A DNA stretch of 64,000 nt from JBPCQA01 sp050998615. Lineage in GTDB: Bacteria > Actinomycetota > Actinomycetes > Propionibacteriales > Nocardioidaceae. Shown here in pieces: positions 9,634 to 18,072 of this stretch; the stretch's first letter is position 1; every line of letters begins with the position of its first letter. The stretch covers positions 62,001 through 126,000 of the forward strand of contig JBPCQA010000033.1 of NCBI GenBank assembly GCA_050998615.1, read 5' to 3'. The notes below the pieces were generated by a model. That model was not told the DNA's origin, did no database searches, and was given only the letters and a program-made list of their open reading frames with translations. The translations under genes were made by a program, and so were the position numbers.

Positions 9634-11754
9634 TCAGCTTGCGTCGGCCGCGGCGGCGATGCTGTCTTTGGCGGCTTGGGTGACGACCTCGGCGGTCAGC
9701 CCGAACTCCATGTACAGCCGTTGATAGTCCGCGGATGCGCCGAAATGGTCGATGGAAACGATGCGCCCGGAGTCTCCGACTACCTCACGCCAGCCCATCG
9801 CCACCGCAGCCTCGACCGACACCCGCGCCTTAACGGTTGGTGGCAGCACCTGGTCGCGGTAGGCCTTGTCTTGTTGATCGAACCACTCCCGACACGGCAT
9901 CGACACAACCCTTGCCCGGACGCCGTCGGCTGCCAGCTGGTCACGTGCGGTGACCGCGATCTGCACCTCAGATCCGGTGCCGATCAGCAGCACGTCAGGC
10001 TCACCACCGTCGACGTCTAAGAGCACATAGGCGCCCCGCACGACATTGCTGGTGTCGGCGAAGCCGTCGCTGCCACGCGGGAATGTCGGCACGTCTTGGC
10101 GCGTCAACGCCAAGGCGTGGGGTTGCACGGGTTGTTCGAGGATGACGCGCCAGGCCGCCGAAGTTTCGTTGGCGTCCGCGGGACGCACCACCGCCAGCCC
10201 CGGGATAGCGCGCAGCGCGGCAAGTTGCTCGATCGGCTGATGGGTGGGGCCGTCCTCGCCGAGCCCGATCGAGTCGTGGGTCCACACATAGGTGACCGGC
10301 AGTTGCATGAGCGCCGCCAGCCGGACCGCGGGCCGCATGTAGTCGGAGAAGATGAGGAACGTGCCGCCGTACGGACGAGTGCCGCCGTGCAAGGCGATGC
10401 CATTGAGAATCGTGCCCATCGCGTGTTCACGGATCCCGAAGTGGAGCACCCGGCCGTACCAGTCTCCGGGCCACATCTTGGTGGCGTGCCCCGGGGGCAA
10501 GAAGCTGGGCTCACCCTCGGGGGTGGTGAGGTTGGACTCGGCCAGGTCCGCGGAGCCGCCCCAAAGCTCGGGGAGCTTCGGTGCGATTGCGGTGAGCACG
10601 GCGCCGGACGCCTTGCGGGTGGCCATGCCTTTTTCGCTCGGCTCGAACGTCGGGAGAGCGTCTGTCCAGCCCGCGGGAAGGGTGCGCGTCTGCATCCGGT
10701 CGAAGAGGTTCTTGCGTTCGCCGGCCTTGGCGGCCCAGGCGTCAAACCGCTCCTGCCAGTCGGCCTGCATCGCTTTGCCGCGCTCGACAGCCTGCCGCGT
10801 GCGGGTCAGCACTTCGTCGGCGACCTCGAACGTCTTGTCGGGGTCGAAGCCGAGCACCTTCTTCGTGGCGGCGACTTCCTCCTCGCCGAGGGCGGCGCCG
10901 TGCGCCTTGCCGGTGTTTTGCAGGGCGGGCGCCGGCCAGCCGATGATGGTGCGCAACGAGATGAAGCTCGGCCGGCGGGTCTCCGCCTTGGCCGCCTTGT
11001 ACGCGGCGAAGAGCTCCCGCACGTTCTCCTGGTAGCTCTTGCCGTCGTTGGTCCAATCGATCGTCTGCACGTGCCAGCCGTACGCTTCGTACCGTTTGGC
11101 GACGTCCTCGCTGAACGCCACATTGGTGCTGTCTTCGATCGAGATGTGGTTGTTGTCGTAGAGCATCGCCAGGTTGCCGAGCTCTTGGTGACCCGCGATC
11201 GAGGACGCTTCGCCGCTGACGCCCTCCTCGAGGTCTCCGTCACTGGCGAACGCGAAAATGTCGTGATCGAACAAACTCTCACCGATCGGCGGCCTGGGGT
11301 CGAACAGGCCGCGCTCCCGGCGGGCCGCCATCGCCATCCCTACCGCGTTGCCCACTCCTTGACCGAGCGGCCCGGTGGTGGTCTCGACGCCAGAGGTGTG
11401 GCCGTGCTCGGGGTGTCCAGGGGTGAGGCTGCCCCAGACCCGGTAGGCCTTGAGGTCTTCGAGCTGGAGACCGTAGCCAGCCAGGTAGAGCTGGATGTAG
11501 AGGGTGAGACTGGAGTGACCGTTGGAGAGCACGAAGCGGTCGCGCCCCGGCCAGTTGGGATCAGCGGGGTTGTGCCGCATTATCTTCTGGAAGAGCAAGT
11601 ACGCCGCCGGGGCGAGGCTCATCGCCGTACCTGGGTGTCCGTTGCCGGCCTTTTGGACCGCGTCCATCGCCAGCACCCGGATGGTGTCGACTACGTGGTC
11701 GTCGGTCTCGTCCCAGTCGAGCTTCAAGTACCTGTCGTCGGTGGCGTTGGTCAC
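9634..11754 (-). CDS. tkt: transketolase
   Basis: Thiamine-diphosphate enzyme moving two-carbon units between sugar phosphates. The product is 706 aa from the GTG at 11754 (VTNATDDRYLKLDW); a start at 11802 adds 16 residues outside the family. The cofactor motif is ASDGDLEEGVSGEASSIAGH, and the pyrimidine-binding half carries THDSIGLGEDGPTHQPIEQL. It is the first gene of the tkt-tal-pgi-zwf-opcA operon and is divergent from ctaB, so the 203-base gap at 11755-11957 should hold promoters for both. Confidence 0.96.
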   Translation of the reverse strand: MTNATDDRYLKLDWDETDDHVVDTIRVLAMDAVQKAGNGHPGTAMSLAPAAYLLFQKIMRHNPADPNWPGRDRFVLSNGHSSLTLYIQLYLAGYGLQLEDLKAYRVWGSLTPGHPEHGHTSGVETTTGPLGQGVGNAVGMAMAARRERGLFDPRPPIGESLFDHDIFAFASDGDLEEGVSGEASSIAGHQELGNLAMLYDNNHISIEDSTNVAFSEDVAKRYEAYGWHVQTIDWTNDGKSYQENVRELFAAYKAAKAETRRPSFISLRTIIGWPAPALQNTGKAHGAALGEEEVAATKKVLGFDPDKTFEVADEVLTRTRQAVERGKAMQADWQERFDAWAAKAGERKNLFDRMQTRTLPAGWTDALPTFEPSEKGMATRKASGAVLTAIAPKLPELWGGSADLAESNLTTPEGEPSFLPPGHATKMWPGDWYGRVLHFGIREHAMGTILNGIALHGGTRPYGGTFLIFSDYMRPAVRLAALMQLPVTYVWTHDSIGLGEDGPTHQPIEQLAALRAIPGLAVVRPADANETSAAWRVILEQPVQPHALALTRQDVPTFPRGSDGFADTSNVVRGAYVLLDVDGGEPDVLLIGTGSEVQIAVTARDQLAADGVRARVVSMPCREWFDQQDKAYRDQVLPPTVKARVSVEAAVAMGWREVVGDSGRIVSIDHFGASADYQRLYMEFGLTAEVVTQAAKDSIAAAADAS

Positions 11755-11957
11755 GGTGGAGGATCCCTTCTTCGGGCGTCGATTCGTGGCTTGACGCCGC
11801 ATCGGTCAAGGGTCGACGTTCACTGTTGGCGAGCCTACTGCGCTGGCAGCCGCGGCGCCCGCCCCCCGTCGAGCGCCTGCGCGGACGGCACTAGACTGCT
11901 ACCCGTAGTCAGAGCCCGCCAAACGGCTGCCCAGCCGACCGGTGGGCCACGTCTCTT

Positions 11958-12968
11958 GTGAGTCCCGAGGTGCCTGTGACGGCTGTCGACCCGCATATCC
12001 CTGTGCCTGCGCGGGAGGGGGAGTACGCCGTGCCCCGCTCGTCTGCGGCGAGGGTCGACGGTGCCACCGGTGGGTCGCCGGCTTTCAGAGACAGGTGCAG
12101 ATCGTACGTCGCGCTGACCAAACCGCGCATTGTCGAGCTGCTGTTGCTTACTACGGTGCCGGTCATGTTCTTGGCTCAACGGGGTGTTCCGTCCTTGTGG
12201 CTGGTGGTCGCCACAGTTGTCGGTGGGACGCTGGCCGCAGGCAGTGCGAATGCGCTCAACTGCGTGGTCGACCGCGACATCGACGAGCAGATGTTGCGCA
12301 CCCGTCGACGGCCGCTGCCGCGTCATCAGGTCTCAGCGCACTCGGCGCTCGTCTTCGGGCTGTCCCTTGGAGTCGCGGCGACGCTGCTGTTGGGCTTTGC
12401 CGTCAACTGGTTGTCTGCGTTGCTCGCGCTGGCTGCGAATGTCTTCTATGTGCTCGGCTACACCATGTGGCTCAAGCGCCGTACGTCGCAAAACATCGTC
12501 TGGGGCGGAGCCGCCGGTTGCTTCCCGGCGTTGATCGGGTGGACGGCGGTCACCGGTTCGTTGGCTTGGCCCCCTGTGGTGTTGTTCCTCGTCGTGTTCT
12601 TCTGGACGCCTCCACACTTTTGGTCGCTGGCGATCCGGTATCGCGATGACTACGCGGCTGCCAACGTCCCGATGCTGCCGGTGGTGGCGTCGTCGTACGC
12701 AGTCGGCAAACAGATCGTCATCTACAGCTGGTTGACGGTGGCCACCTCGCTCGCGGTGTGGCCCGTCGCCTCGACGGGGTGGCTCTATCCCGCGGTTGCC
12801 GGGGTGCTGGGTGCGGTGTTCCTGGTCGAGGCCCATGCGTTGTGGGCGCGGGGGCATCGCAGCGAGGACCCGGTTGCGTTGAAGGCAATGCGGCTTTTCC
12901 ACGTGTCGAACGCCTACTTGGCGCTGCTCTTCCTTGCGGTCGCGATCGACCCGCTGATCACCCGTTGA
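11958..12968 (+). CDS. ctaB: protoheme IX farnesyltransferase (heme O synthase)
   Basis: UbiA-family membrane prenyltransferase converting heme B to heme O for cytochrome c oxidase. At 336 aa it has about nine hydrophobic segments. The prenyl-diphosphate site NALNCVVDRDID and the family motif YVALTKPRIVELLLLTTVP are present. The ~45 residues before the first motif are poorly conserved, so a later start (GTG at 11973) is possible. Its partner ctaA lies 2 kb away on the other strand. Confidence 0.93.
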   Translation: MSPEVPVTAVDPHIPVPAREGEYAVPRSSAARVDGATGGSPAFRDRCRSYVALTKPRIVELLLLTTVPVMFLAQRGVPSLWLVVATVVGGTLAAGSANALNCVVDRDIDEQMLRTRRRPLPRHQVSAHSALVFGLSLGVAATLLLGFAVNWLSALLALAANVFYVLGYTMWLKRRTSQNIVWGGAAGCFPALIGWTAVTGSLAWPPVVLFLVVFFWTPPHFWSLAIRYRDDYAAANVPMLPVVASSYAVGKQIVIYSWLTVATSLAVWPVASTGWLYPAVAGVLGAVFLVEAHALWARGHRSEDPVALKAMRLFHVSNAYLALLFLAVAIDPLITR

Positions 12969-13123
12969 GAAGGATCTCCGCTTCACCTTCTCTCTTCGCG
13001 TCAACTTGGCGTCACCTTCCGACCCTGAGCTGGCTCTAGCTGGCTGTCCTGTCTCAGCGCCTGATCCTTGTGCCTGGCATGGCGCCAAGATCCGACACTG
13101 AGCTTGCCCTGGCTCGCTGTGCG

Positions 13124-14026
13124 CTAACCCCAACCGGGGGATATGGCAGGTGGCTTGGCCCGCGGGCCCTGGACAACGTTGGTGGAAGCCACCTTGTCGT
13201 GCCAGGCCTGCTTCTTGCCGTCCCACAGCGGCCACAGGTAGTTGAGCAGGTTGACGATGGCGAAGAGCACGCCAACCACGGGAATGTCGCCGAGGACACC
13301 AAGGCCGTACATCACTCCGACCCGGCGCCAGATCGCCGTCATCGGCATAGGTCCTGGCGTGTCTCGCAGCCGAACGCTGATTCCGGCGATCTGCTTGCCG
13401 GGCGTGGCTCCACTGCACCGCAGGAAGTACGCCTCATAGGCCACCCCAACCACGATCGAGAGCACAGCGATGACGAGCAACCAATGCAAGACAGAGTTCG
13501 GCAGCGTGAAACTGAACTGCGGGCGACCGGCCGAGGCGTCGGCAGACAGCTGCTGCATCCAGGTCGTGTAGGCGCCGAAGTAGCGGTAGTAGAAGTAGCC
13601 CGTCACCGGCAGGCCGATGATGCTCACAAAGATTACGTCGAGGAGTCGTGCGCCGACGCGCGACCACCAGGAAGCCAACGGTACGCCGTCCGGAGTGGAC
13701 GGCCCGGCGGCGGACATCCGTTGCTGCGGCCAAGGCTGGCTCGAGGAGCTCAGCTGGGAGCCACCCGCGCCGTACTGTCCGGACTGTCCATACTGACCTT
13801 CGTACTGTCTGGGCTGTCCATACTGTCCATACTGGCCGGACTGGCCATACTGGCCATACTGCGTAGTCGGCGCAGCTGGTCCCGAAGCCTCCGTGCGTTC
13901 GCCTGGCTGGGGCGCGACAGGGGGTGGTTCTTTGGGCGTGACATGCGCTGTCCAGGCCGTGCCATCCCAATAGCGGTAGGCGCGGGGGTCATTTGGGTCG
14001 TCGTACCAGCCGGCCGGGTAGTCCAT
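13124..14026 (-). CDS. DUF2510/RDD-domain membrane protein
   Basis: A 300-aa protein of unknown role. Residues 1-30 form a DUF2510 motif (GWYDDPNDPRAYRYWDGTAWT). Residues ~55-90 are a low-complexity tract rich in QYG/QSG. The C-terminal half is an RDD domain with about three membrane segments (WWSRVGARLLDVIFVSIIGLP, LLVIAVLSIVVGVAYEAYFL). ATG at 14026 gives MDYPAGWYDDP, the usual start of such proteins. It is convergent with ctaB. RDD proteins are often annotated as possible transporters, without firm evidence here. Confidence 0.8.
   Translation of the reverse strand: MDYPAGWYDDPNDPRAYRYWDGTAWTAHVTPKEPPPVAPQPGERTEASGPAAPTTQYGQYGQSGQYGQYGQPRQYEGQYGQSGQYGAGGSQLSSSSQPWPQQRMSAAGPSTPDGVPLASWWSRVGARLLDVIFVSIIGLPVTGYFYYRYFGAYTTWMQQLSADASAGRPQFSFTLPNSVLHWLLVIAVLSIVVGVAYEAYFLRCSGATPGKQIAGISVRLRDTPGPMPMTAIWRRVGVMYGLGVLGDIPVVGVLFAIVNLLNYLWPLWDGKKQAWHDKVASTNVVQGPRAKPPAISPGWG
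13772..13866 (-). repeat. in-frame QYG/QSG codon repeats
   Basis: Within the RDD gene the DNA repeats a roughly 9-18 bp unit of the form (A)CTGTCCATA / CTGGCCATA, encoding strings such as QYGQYGQSGQYG. The unit is maintained at both DNA and protein level, so its copy number may vary between strains. Confidence 0.7.
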
Positions 14027-14113
14027 GGCGGTAGCCTCGCACACCTCGATGTTCGTGGCTCGTCACTCAGGCTCTCAACCCGGCCCTGGCAGGCTGGGTG
14101 CTTGGATTCGCGG

Positions 14114-14254
14114 TCACCTCTGGTTGAGGAGGCCAACGTCGTGGGCTAGCAGCCCGGCCTGGGGGGCGGTGGACTTGAGCAGATAACCGACTGCGCCGGC
14201 TCGCAGCGCTCGCAGAACGTAATCGTCAAGGTCGACTGTTGTCAACGCCACCAT
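14114..14254 (-). pseudogene. fragment of a response-regulator receiver domain
   Basis: A 46-codon minus-strand frame contains ALTTVDLDDYVLRALRAGAV followed by GYLLKSTAP, the back half of a NarL/LuxR receiver domain with its conserved Lys. It parallels LTTFDADEYVARALVGGASG and FLLKDTPP in the intact regulator at 3075-3776. The phospho-acceptor half and the DNA-binding domain are missing. The fragment ends in sequence (GGCCTCCTCAACCA) that also occurs in a repeat near sufR. This is a remnant of a lost two-component system. Confidence 0.7.
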
Positions 14255-14273
14255 CTTCGGCGGTTATCTGCTC

Positions 14274-14555
14274 ATGGAGGCTGCCCACACCGGGCGTTTC
14301 GCCCGCTGGTACATCGACAATCTCTTTCCACGGCTACCGTCGGGAACGCCGGTGTGTGTGCATGGTGTCTACCACGGAAAGCAGGCATTGCCGTTCACCG
14401 AGGGTGCGGTGGTGCTGAAATGGCTGACCGCCACTGCCACCGAGTTCTTCACACCCGCGCCAGCCAGGGCCACCGACGCGTACCGTACGTTGCTCGACGT
14501 CAAGCACCGGCTTGGGCTGGACGAGCCGGTGCGCACCAGTCGAGACAACCGATGA
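14274..14555 (+). CDS. unrecognised ORF, probably truncated at its 5' end
   Basis: A 93-aa frame with coding-type third-position bias, starting at ATG 14274 without a visible ribosome site. The same frame stays open back to 14223 and reads VVNATIFGGYLL before the ATG, so the original gene probably began further upstream and lost its 5' part when the receiver fragment at 14114-14254 came to abut it. Visible stretches are HTGRFARWYIDNLFPRLPSG and EFFTPAPARATDAYRTLLD. No family recognised. Confidence 0.4.
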   Translation: MEAAHTGRFARWYIDNLFPRLPSGTPVCVHGVYHGKQALPFTEGAVVLKWLTATATEFFTPAPARATDAYRTLLDVKHRLGLDEPVRTSRDNR

Positions 14556-14587
14556 TCTTTTTCCGCATCCCCTAATAGGAGACCAAC

Positions 14588-14776
14588 ATGAGTGTTGCAT
14601 TGGACAGGCCCCGCGAAGGCCGAGTGATCGCCGGGGTATGCGCCGGGATCGCCGACCACTTCGGGTTCAACAGGGCCACGGTCCGAGTGGCATTCGCGGT
14701 TTCGTGCGTGCTGCCCGGGCCGCAGGTGTTGTTGTACGTCGCGCTTTGGGTCGTGATGCCTCAACGCCCGGCCTGA
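14588..14776 (+). CDS. PspC-domain small membrane protein
   Basis: A 62-aa protein made almost entirely of a PspC domain: GRVIAGVCAGIADHFGFN, then a hydrophobic helix ending in LLYVALWVVMPQ. The start has a good ribosome site (AGGAG at 14577-14581). PspC domains occur in phage-shock and envelope-stress proteins and in sensor kinases next to response regulators. Given the regulator fragment just upstream, it may be left over from that system, or be an independent small gene. Confidence 0.8.
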   Translation: MSVALDRPREGRVIAGVCAGIADHFGFNRATVRVAFAVSCVLPGPQVLLYVALWVVMPQRPA

Positions 14777-14801
14777 CGCCTGCCAGCGACCAGGCAGGTG
14801 G

Positions 14802-15764
14802 TTATCCGCGAGCAGGATCCGCGCGCCGCATACCCCTGTCACGCAGGCCGACAAGCAGCCAGGCGGCTGCCGCACTGACCAAGGCGGCTCCTAGCACATG
14901 GATCCCCACCAGCAGGATCGGGAGATGGGTGAAGTATTGGGCAAAGCCCACGGCGCCTTGGGCCAGTTCGACGCCCAGCAGCCAGCGAGCCGACCGTATT
15001 GCGCGCTGCGGCGCGCCCACCGAGTGCAAGGCGACAAGAGTCCCGATCGTCAGACCCACCAGCAGGAACACGAGGTCGGCATGCAGCTGGCTGACCGCGC
15101 CGGGGCTGAGCCCCGTGCGGGGTGACTTCGCGTCACCCGCATGCGGGCCCGACCCGGTGACCACCGTGCCGACGTACAGCACCAACCAAGCAGCGACGAA
15201 CGTGGCCTTGCCGAGCGCCGCCGCCGATCGCGGCACGGTCAGATGTGGCGGCCCGTCGTCCTCATCCACCCGTCGGACCAGCAGCACAGCAACTCCCACC
15301 ATGGCCAGCGACGTCAGCAGGTGAAAGGCCACCACCCAGGGATTCAGCTCGGTCAGCACGGTGACGCCGCCGATCACCGCCTGCGCCGGGATGCCCAACG
15401 CCAAGATGGTCGCCAGCCACCGAAGGGACGTGCGCCTTGGTCGATACCGCATTGCCGCAATCCATGTCGCGATCGCGACCGCGGCCAACGCGAACGTCAG
15501 CATCCGGTTGCCGAACTCGATGAACCCGTGGACACCTGCAGCATCGTGGACCACGAACGCCGAGCTCGTGCAGCGCGGCCAGGTTGGGCAACCCAGGCCC
15601 GACCCCGTCAGCCGGACGGCTCCGCCGGTGACAATGATGACGATGTTGGCCACCAGTGACGCGATCGCCAGCTTGTGCATAAGCGGCCGCGAGGGCGCCG
15701 GAATCCGAGCGACCGCGCGTCCGACGACCCCGGTCGTGGGGGCTTCGCGCTCGATCACTCCCAT
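14802..15764 (-). CDS. ctaA: heme A synthase (COX15/CtaA)
   Basis: Membrane enzyme that hydroxylates heme O to heme A for cytochrome oxidase. The 320-aa product has eight hydrophobic segments. GLGCPTWPRC carries the conserved cysteine pair, HGFIEFGNRM the EFGNR signature, and later histidines occur in AFHLLTS, LHADLVF and GIHVLGA. ATG at 15764 lies inside the upstream permease gene, which stops at 15755, so translation is coupled. In-frame codons up to 15833 are not needed. Confidence 0.92.
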   Translation of the reverse strand: MGVIEREAPTTGVVGRAVARIPAPSRPLMHKLAIASLVANIVIIVTGGAVRLTGSGLGCPTWPRCTSSAFVVHDAAGVHGFIEFGNRMLTFALAAVAIATWIAAMRYRPRRTSLRWLATILALGIPAQAVIGGVTVLTELNPWVVAFHLLTSLAMVGVAVLLVRRVDEDDGPPHLTVPRSAAALGKATFVAAWLVLYVGTVVTGSGPHAGDAKSPRTGLSPGAVSQLHADLVFLLVGLTIGTLVALHSVGAPQRAIRSARWLLGVELAQGAVGFAQYFTHLPILLVGIHVLGAALVSAAAAWLLVGLRDRGMRRADPARG

Positions 15765-16528
15765 CGAAACGTCCGCATGGTCAACAAGCCCGCCGCCAGC
15801 GCCCATCCGGCCAGCACAGCGACTCTGGCCCAATCCAGCCCGCTGCCGCTAAACACCTCGCGTAGCCCTTCGGCGAGGGCGCCGGACGGCAGCAGGGTGA
15901 CGACGTGCCGCATGGTTGAGGGGTACGACGACAATGGCACCACCACAGCACCGGCGACCAGCAAGACGACGTACACCAGATTGGCACCGGCCAGCGTCGC
16001 CTCTGCCCGTATCGTGCCGGCCATCAAGAGCCCAAGGGACCCGAATGCCGCGGTGCCCAACACCAACAGGACGACAACCGACCACACTGCGAAGGTGCCA
16101 CCGGCCGGCCGCCACCCGAGCAACAACCCCACCACAGCTATCACCGCGATCTGGGCAGCTTCAACGAACAGCAGCGACACCACTTTCCCGAGCAACAGAC
16201 CGCTGCGGGGGAGAGGGGAGGCACCGAGACGTTTCAGCACTCCGTAACGGCGTTCGAACGCAGTCGCAATCGCCAGCGACGTGAACGAGGTCGACATCAC
16301 CGCCAGCGCGAGAACACCCGGTGTCAGCACGTCGATGCGGCGGCCGGAGCCGAGATTAACCACGTGCCCTGCTTCCGCGCCGCCAATCAACACGAGCAGG
16401 GGAATCACCAACGCCAGAAGCAATTGTTCACCGTTGCGCGCCAGCAGCCGAGTCTCCATCTGGGCATGAGCCCACACCATCCGGCCGAACGACCGGGCGC
16501 CGGGCGCTGGAGCGAACGTGTGACTCAT
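15755..16528 (-). CDS. ABC-2 type transporter permease
   Basis: A 257-aa membrane subunit with six hydrophobic segments and the conserved region RRYGVLKRLGASPLPRSGLL typical of ABC-2 permeases. Its start overlaps the ATPase stop (ATGA at 16525-16528) and its end overlaps ctaA by ten bases. The same ATPase-permease-ctaA order beside sufR occurs in mycobacteria, where the transporter is annotated only as an antibiotic-type exporter. A link to heme or oxidase assembly is an inference from this conserved order. Confidence 0.88.
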   Translation of the reverse strand: MSHTFAPAPGARSFGRMVWAHAQMETRLLARNGEQLLLALVIPLLVLIGGAEAGHVVNLGSGRRIDVLTPGVLALAVMSTSFTSLAIATAFERRYGVLKRLGASPLPRSGLLLGKVVSLLFVEAAQIAVIAVVGLLLGWRPAGGTFAVWSVVVLLVLGTAAFGSLGLLMAGTIRAEATLAGANLVYVVLLVAGAVVVPLSSYPSTMRHVVTLLPSGALAEGLREVFSGSGLDWARVAVLAGWALAAGLLTMRTFRWE

Positions 16529-17448
16529 GAGCGCAGCTCTCGTCCGGTCAGCTCCAAGAAGACGTCTTCGAGAGTCGTCTTCTCAACCGCCAGACCGTCC
16601 GGCAGGACTCCCTGATTGGCGCACCACGACGCGACGGTCGCGAGCGTATGCGGGGTGACGTCGCCGTCGACCCGGTACGCGCCCGGTGCGGACTCCTGAA
16701 CAGAACAGTCCGCGGGCAGCGCCGCGATGAGCGCGGAGGTGTCGAGACCCCGGATGGCGCGAAAGCGGATCGTGTTGTGTGCCCCTGCGGTGGTCAATTC
16801 CTGTGGCGAGCCGGAGACGAGCAGCCGCCCGTGGTCGATGACATGGATCTGGGTGGCCAGTTGCTCCGCCTCTTCCATGTAGTGGGTGGTCAACACCACA
16901 GTGACCCCGTCGCGAGCCAGCTCCGCGACCAGCTCCCATGCAGCATGTCGCGCCTGCGGATCGAGCCCCGCCGTCGGCTCGTCGAGAAACACCAGCTCCG
17001 GACGGCCGACCACGGCCATCGCGATGCCGAGGCGCTGTTGCTGACCTCCGCTGAGTCGCCGGTACGGCGTCCGGCCACACGACTCCAACCCCAACCGCTG
17101 CACCAACGTGTCGAGGGGCAGCGGGTGGGCATGCAGCGAGGCGACGTACCTCAGCATCTCCCCGGCTCGAACCGCGGACCATGCCCCACCCGACTGCAGC
17201 ATGACGCCGAGGCGGGGAGCCAACTCCCGGTGTTCGGCAATCGGGTTGAGGCCGAGCACCCGCACGGACCCGGACTGGGGCCTGCGATACCCCTCACACG
17301 TCTCGAGGGTGGTCGTCTTTCCGGCACCATTGGGCCCCAGGATCGCGGTAATGCTGCCGACCTCGACGGTAAGCGACAGCCCGTCCACGGCCAGCTTGTC
17401 GCGGTACCGCATTACGAGGCCGGCCACGTCGACCACCGGGGAAGTCAC
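16525..17448 (-). CDS. ABC transporter ATP-binding protein
   Basis: ATPase partner of the permease, 307 aa from GTG 17448 (VTSPVVDVAGLVMRYRD). Walker A is LGPNGAGKTTT, the signature LSGGQQQRLGIAMA and Walker B LVFLDEPTAGLDP, followed by the H-loop VLTTHYMEEAEQL. An open frame continues upstream to 17706 but that stretch is not ATPase-like. It forms an operon with the permease and ctaA. Confidence 0.9.
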   Translation of the reverse strand: MTSPVVDVAGLVMRYRDKLAVDGLSLTVEVGSITAILGPNGAGKTTTLETCEGYRRPQSGSVRVLGLNPIAEHRELAPRLGVMLQSGGAWSAVRAGEMLRYVASLHAHPLPLDTLVQRLGLESCGRTPYRRLSGGQQQRLGIAMAVVGRPELVFLDEPTAGLDPQARHAAWELVAELARDGVTVVLTTHYMEEAEQLATQIHVIDHGRLLVSGSPQELTTAGAHNTIRFRAIRGLDTSALIAALPADCSVQESAPGAYRVDGDVTPHTLATVASWCANQGVLPDGLAVEKTTLEDVFLELTGRELRS

Positions 17449-17479
17449 GCAGCAAAGTCTAAGCTGAGTCGGCCGACCC

Positions 17480-17647
17480 TTAAGCAGGGCAACCACGCTC
17501 GCGCGAGGACCGTCTCCCATGGTGGTTGGGGAGCGAGCGACTGTGAGCGTCGGTGTAGCGCCACAACGCTTCGGTGTCCGCCTCGGTGAGCCGGTCAGCG
17601 GCCTGGGCCAGCAACATCGGCAACGGTGGCTGATCGGGGAGGACCAT
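17480..17647 (-). CDS. possible small ORF upstream of the ABC ATPase
   Basis: A 55-codon frame from ATG 17647 begins MVLPDQPPLPMLLAQAADRL and its first 40 codons have strong G/C third-position bias, unlike random antisense reading. A GGAGG lies about 13 bases before the ATG, rather far. It ends 31 bases before the ATPase start. It may be a short real gene or a remnant. No family recognised. Confidence 0.3.
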   Translation of the reverse strand: MVLPDQPPLPMLLAQAADRLTEADTEALWRYTDAHSRSLPNHHGRRSSRERGCPA

Positions 17648-17994
17648 TGCTTGACTCGTGCCTCCACACTGGAAGTGCCTACCGACAATTCCGGGCCCCA
17701 CCGCACCCCGGGATCACCTTATTTCCAACGAATTTGAGCGGGTAGGGCAGCTGCCTCCAGACGATCCGTAAGAGGCGACGCCGCCCCTAATCGTGGGGGC
17801 CCGGATCCGCTAATCCCTGTGGTCGAATCCGCAGCGCAGTGGCCCACCAGCGGCGCAACGAAGCAATGTCCGCGAATTTGCGATGACTGCCGGGAGGAGC
17901 AGACACAAGGGTGCGGAGTCGTTGCATCTCGCGTTGCAGTTCACAACCAGTGGGCAACTCCTGGGGCCGGACTCACGCAATTTCGCTGAGGAAA

Positions 17995-18036
17995 GGTGGT
18001 TTCGAGTCGGACTCGGCGCGGCCTCCTCAACCAGCG
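17995..18036. repeat. degenerate copy of the dispersed GGTGGTT...AACCA repeat
   Basis: It begins GGTGGTTTCGAG and ends CCTCCTCAACCAGC, matching the outer parts of the copy at 34932-34972, but the central GCTCGC core is replaced. The ends are imperfectly complementary, so it can fold as a hairpin. Confidence 0.5.
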
Positions 18037-18041
18037 CAAAG

Positions 18042-18061
18042 GCGGCCGCCGCGGCGGCCGC
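18042..18061. promoter_or_regulatory. perfect 20-bp palindrome upstream of sufR
   Basis: GCGGCCGCCG is followed directly by its exact reverse complement, giving a 20-bp palindrome with no spacer that contains two GCGGCCGC sites. It lies 11 bp upstream of the putative -35 element. It could be a regulator site, a cruciform or part of a terminator for upstream transcription. Confidence 0.55.
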
Positions 18062-18072
18062 GAAGTGGGAGT

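Noticed and set aside
10096..11961. A 621-codon plus-strand open frame antisense to tkt
   Set aside because: It is the complement of the well-supported transketolase gene; long antisense frames are expected at this GC content and the product is Arg/Gly-rich without domains.
13772..13866. A CRISPR-like array
   Set aside because: Units are short, contiguous, in frame with an expressed protein and have no spacers.
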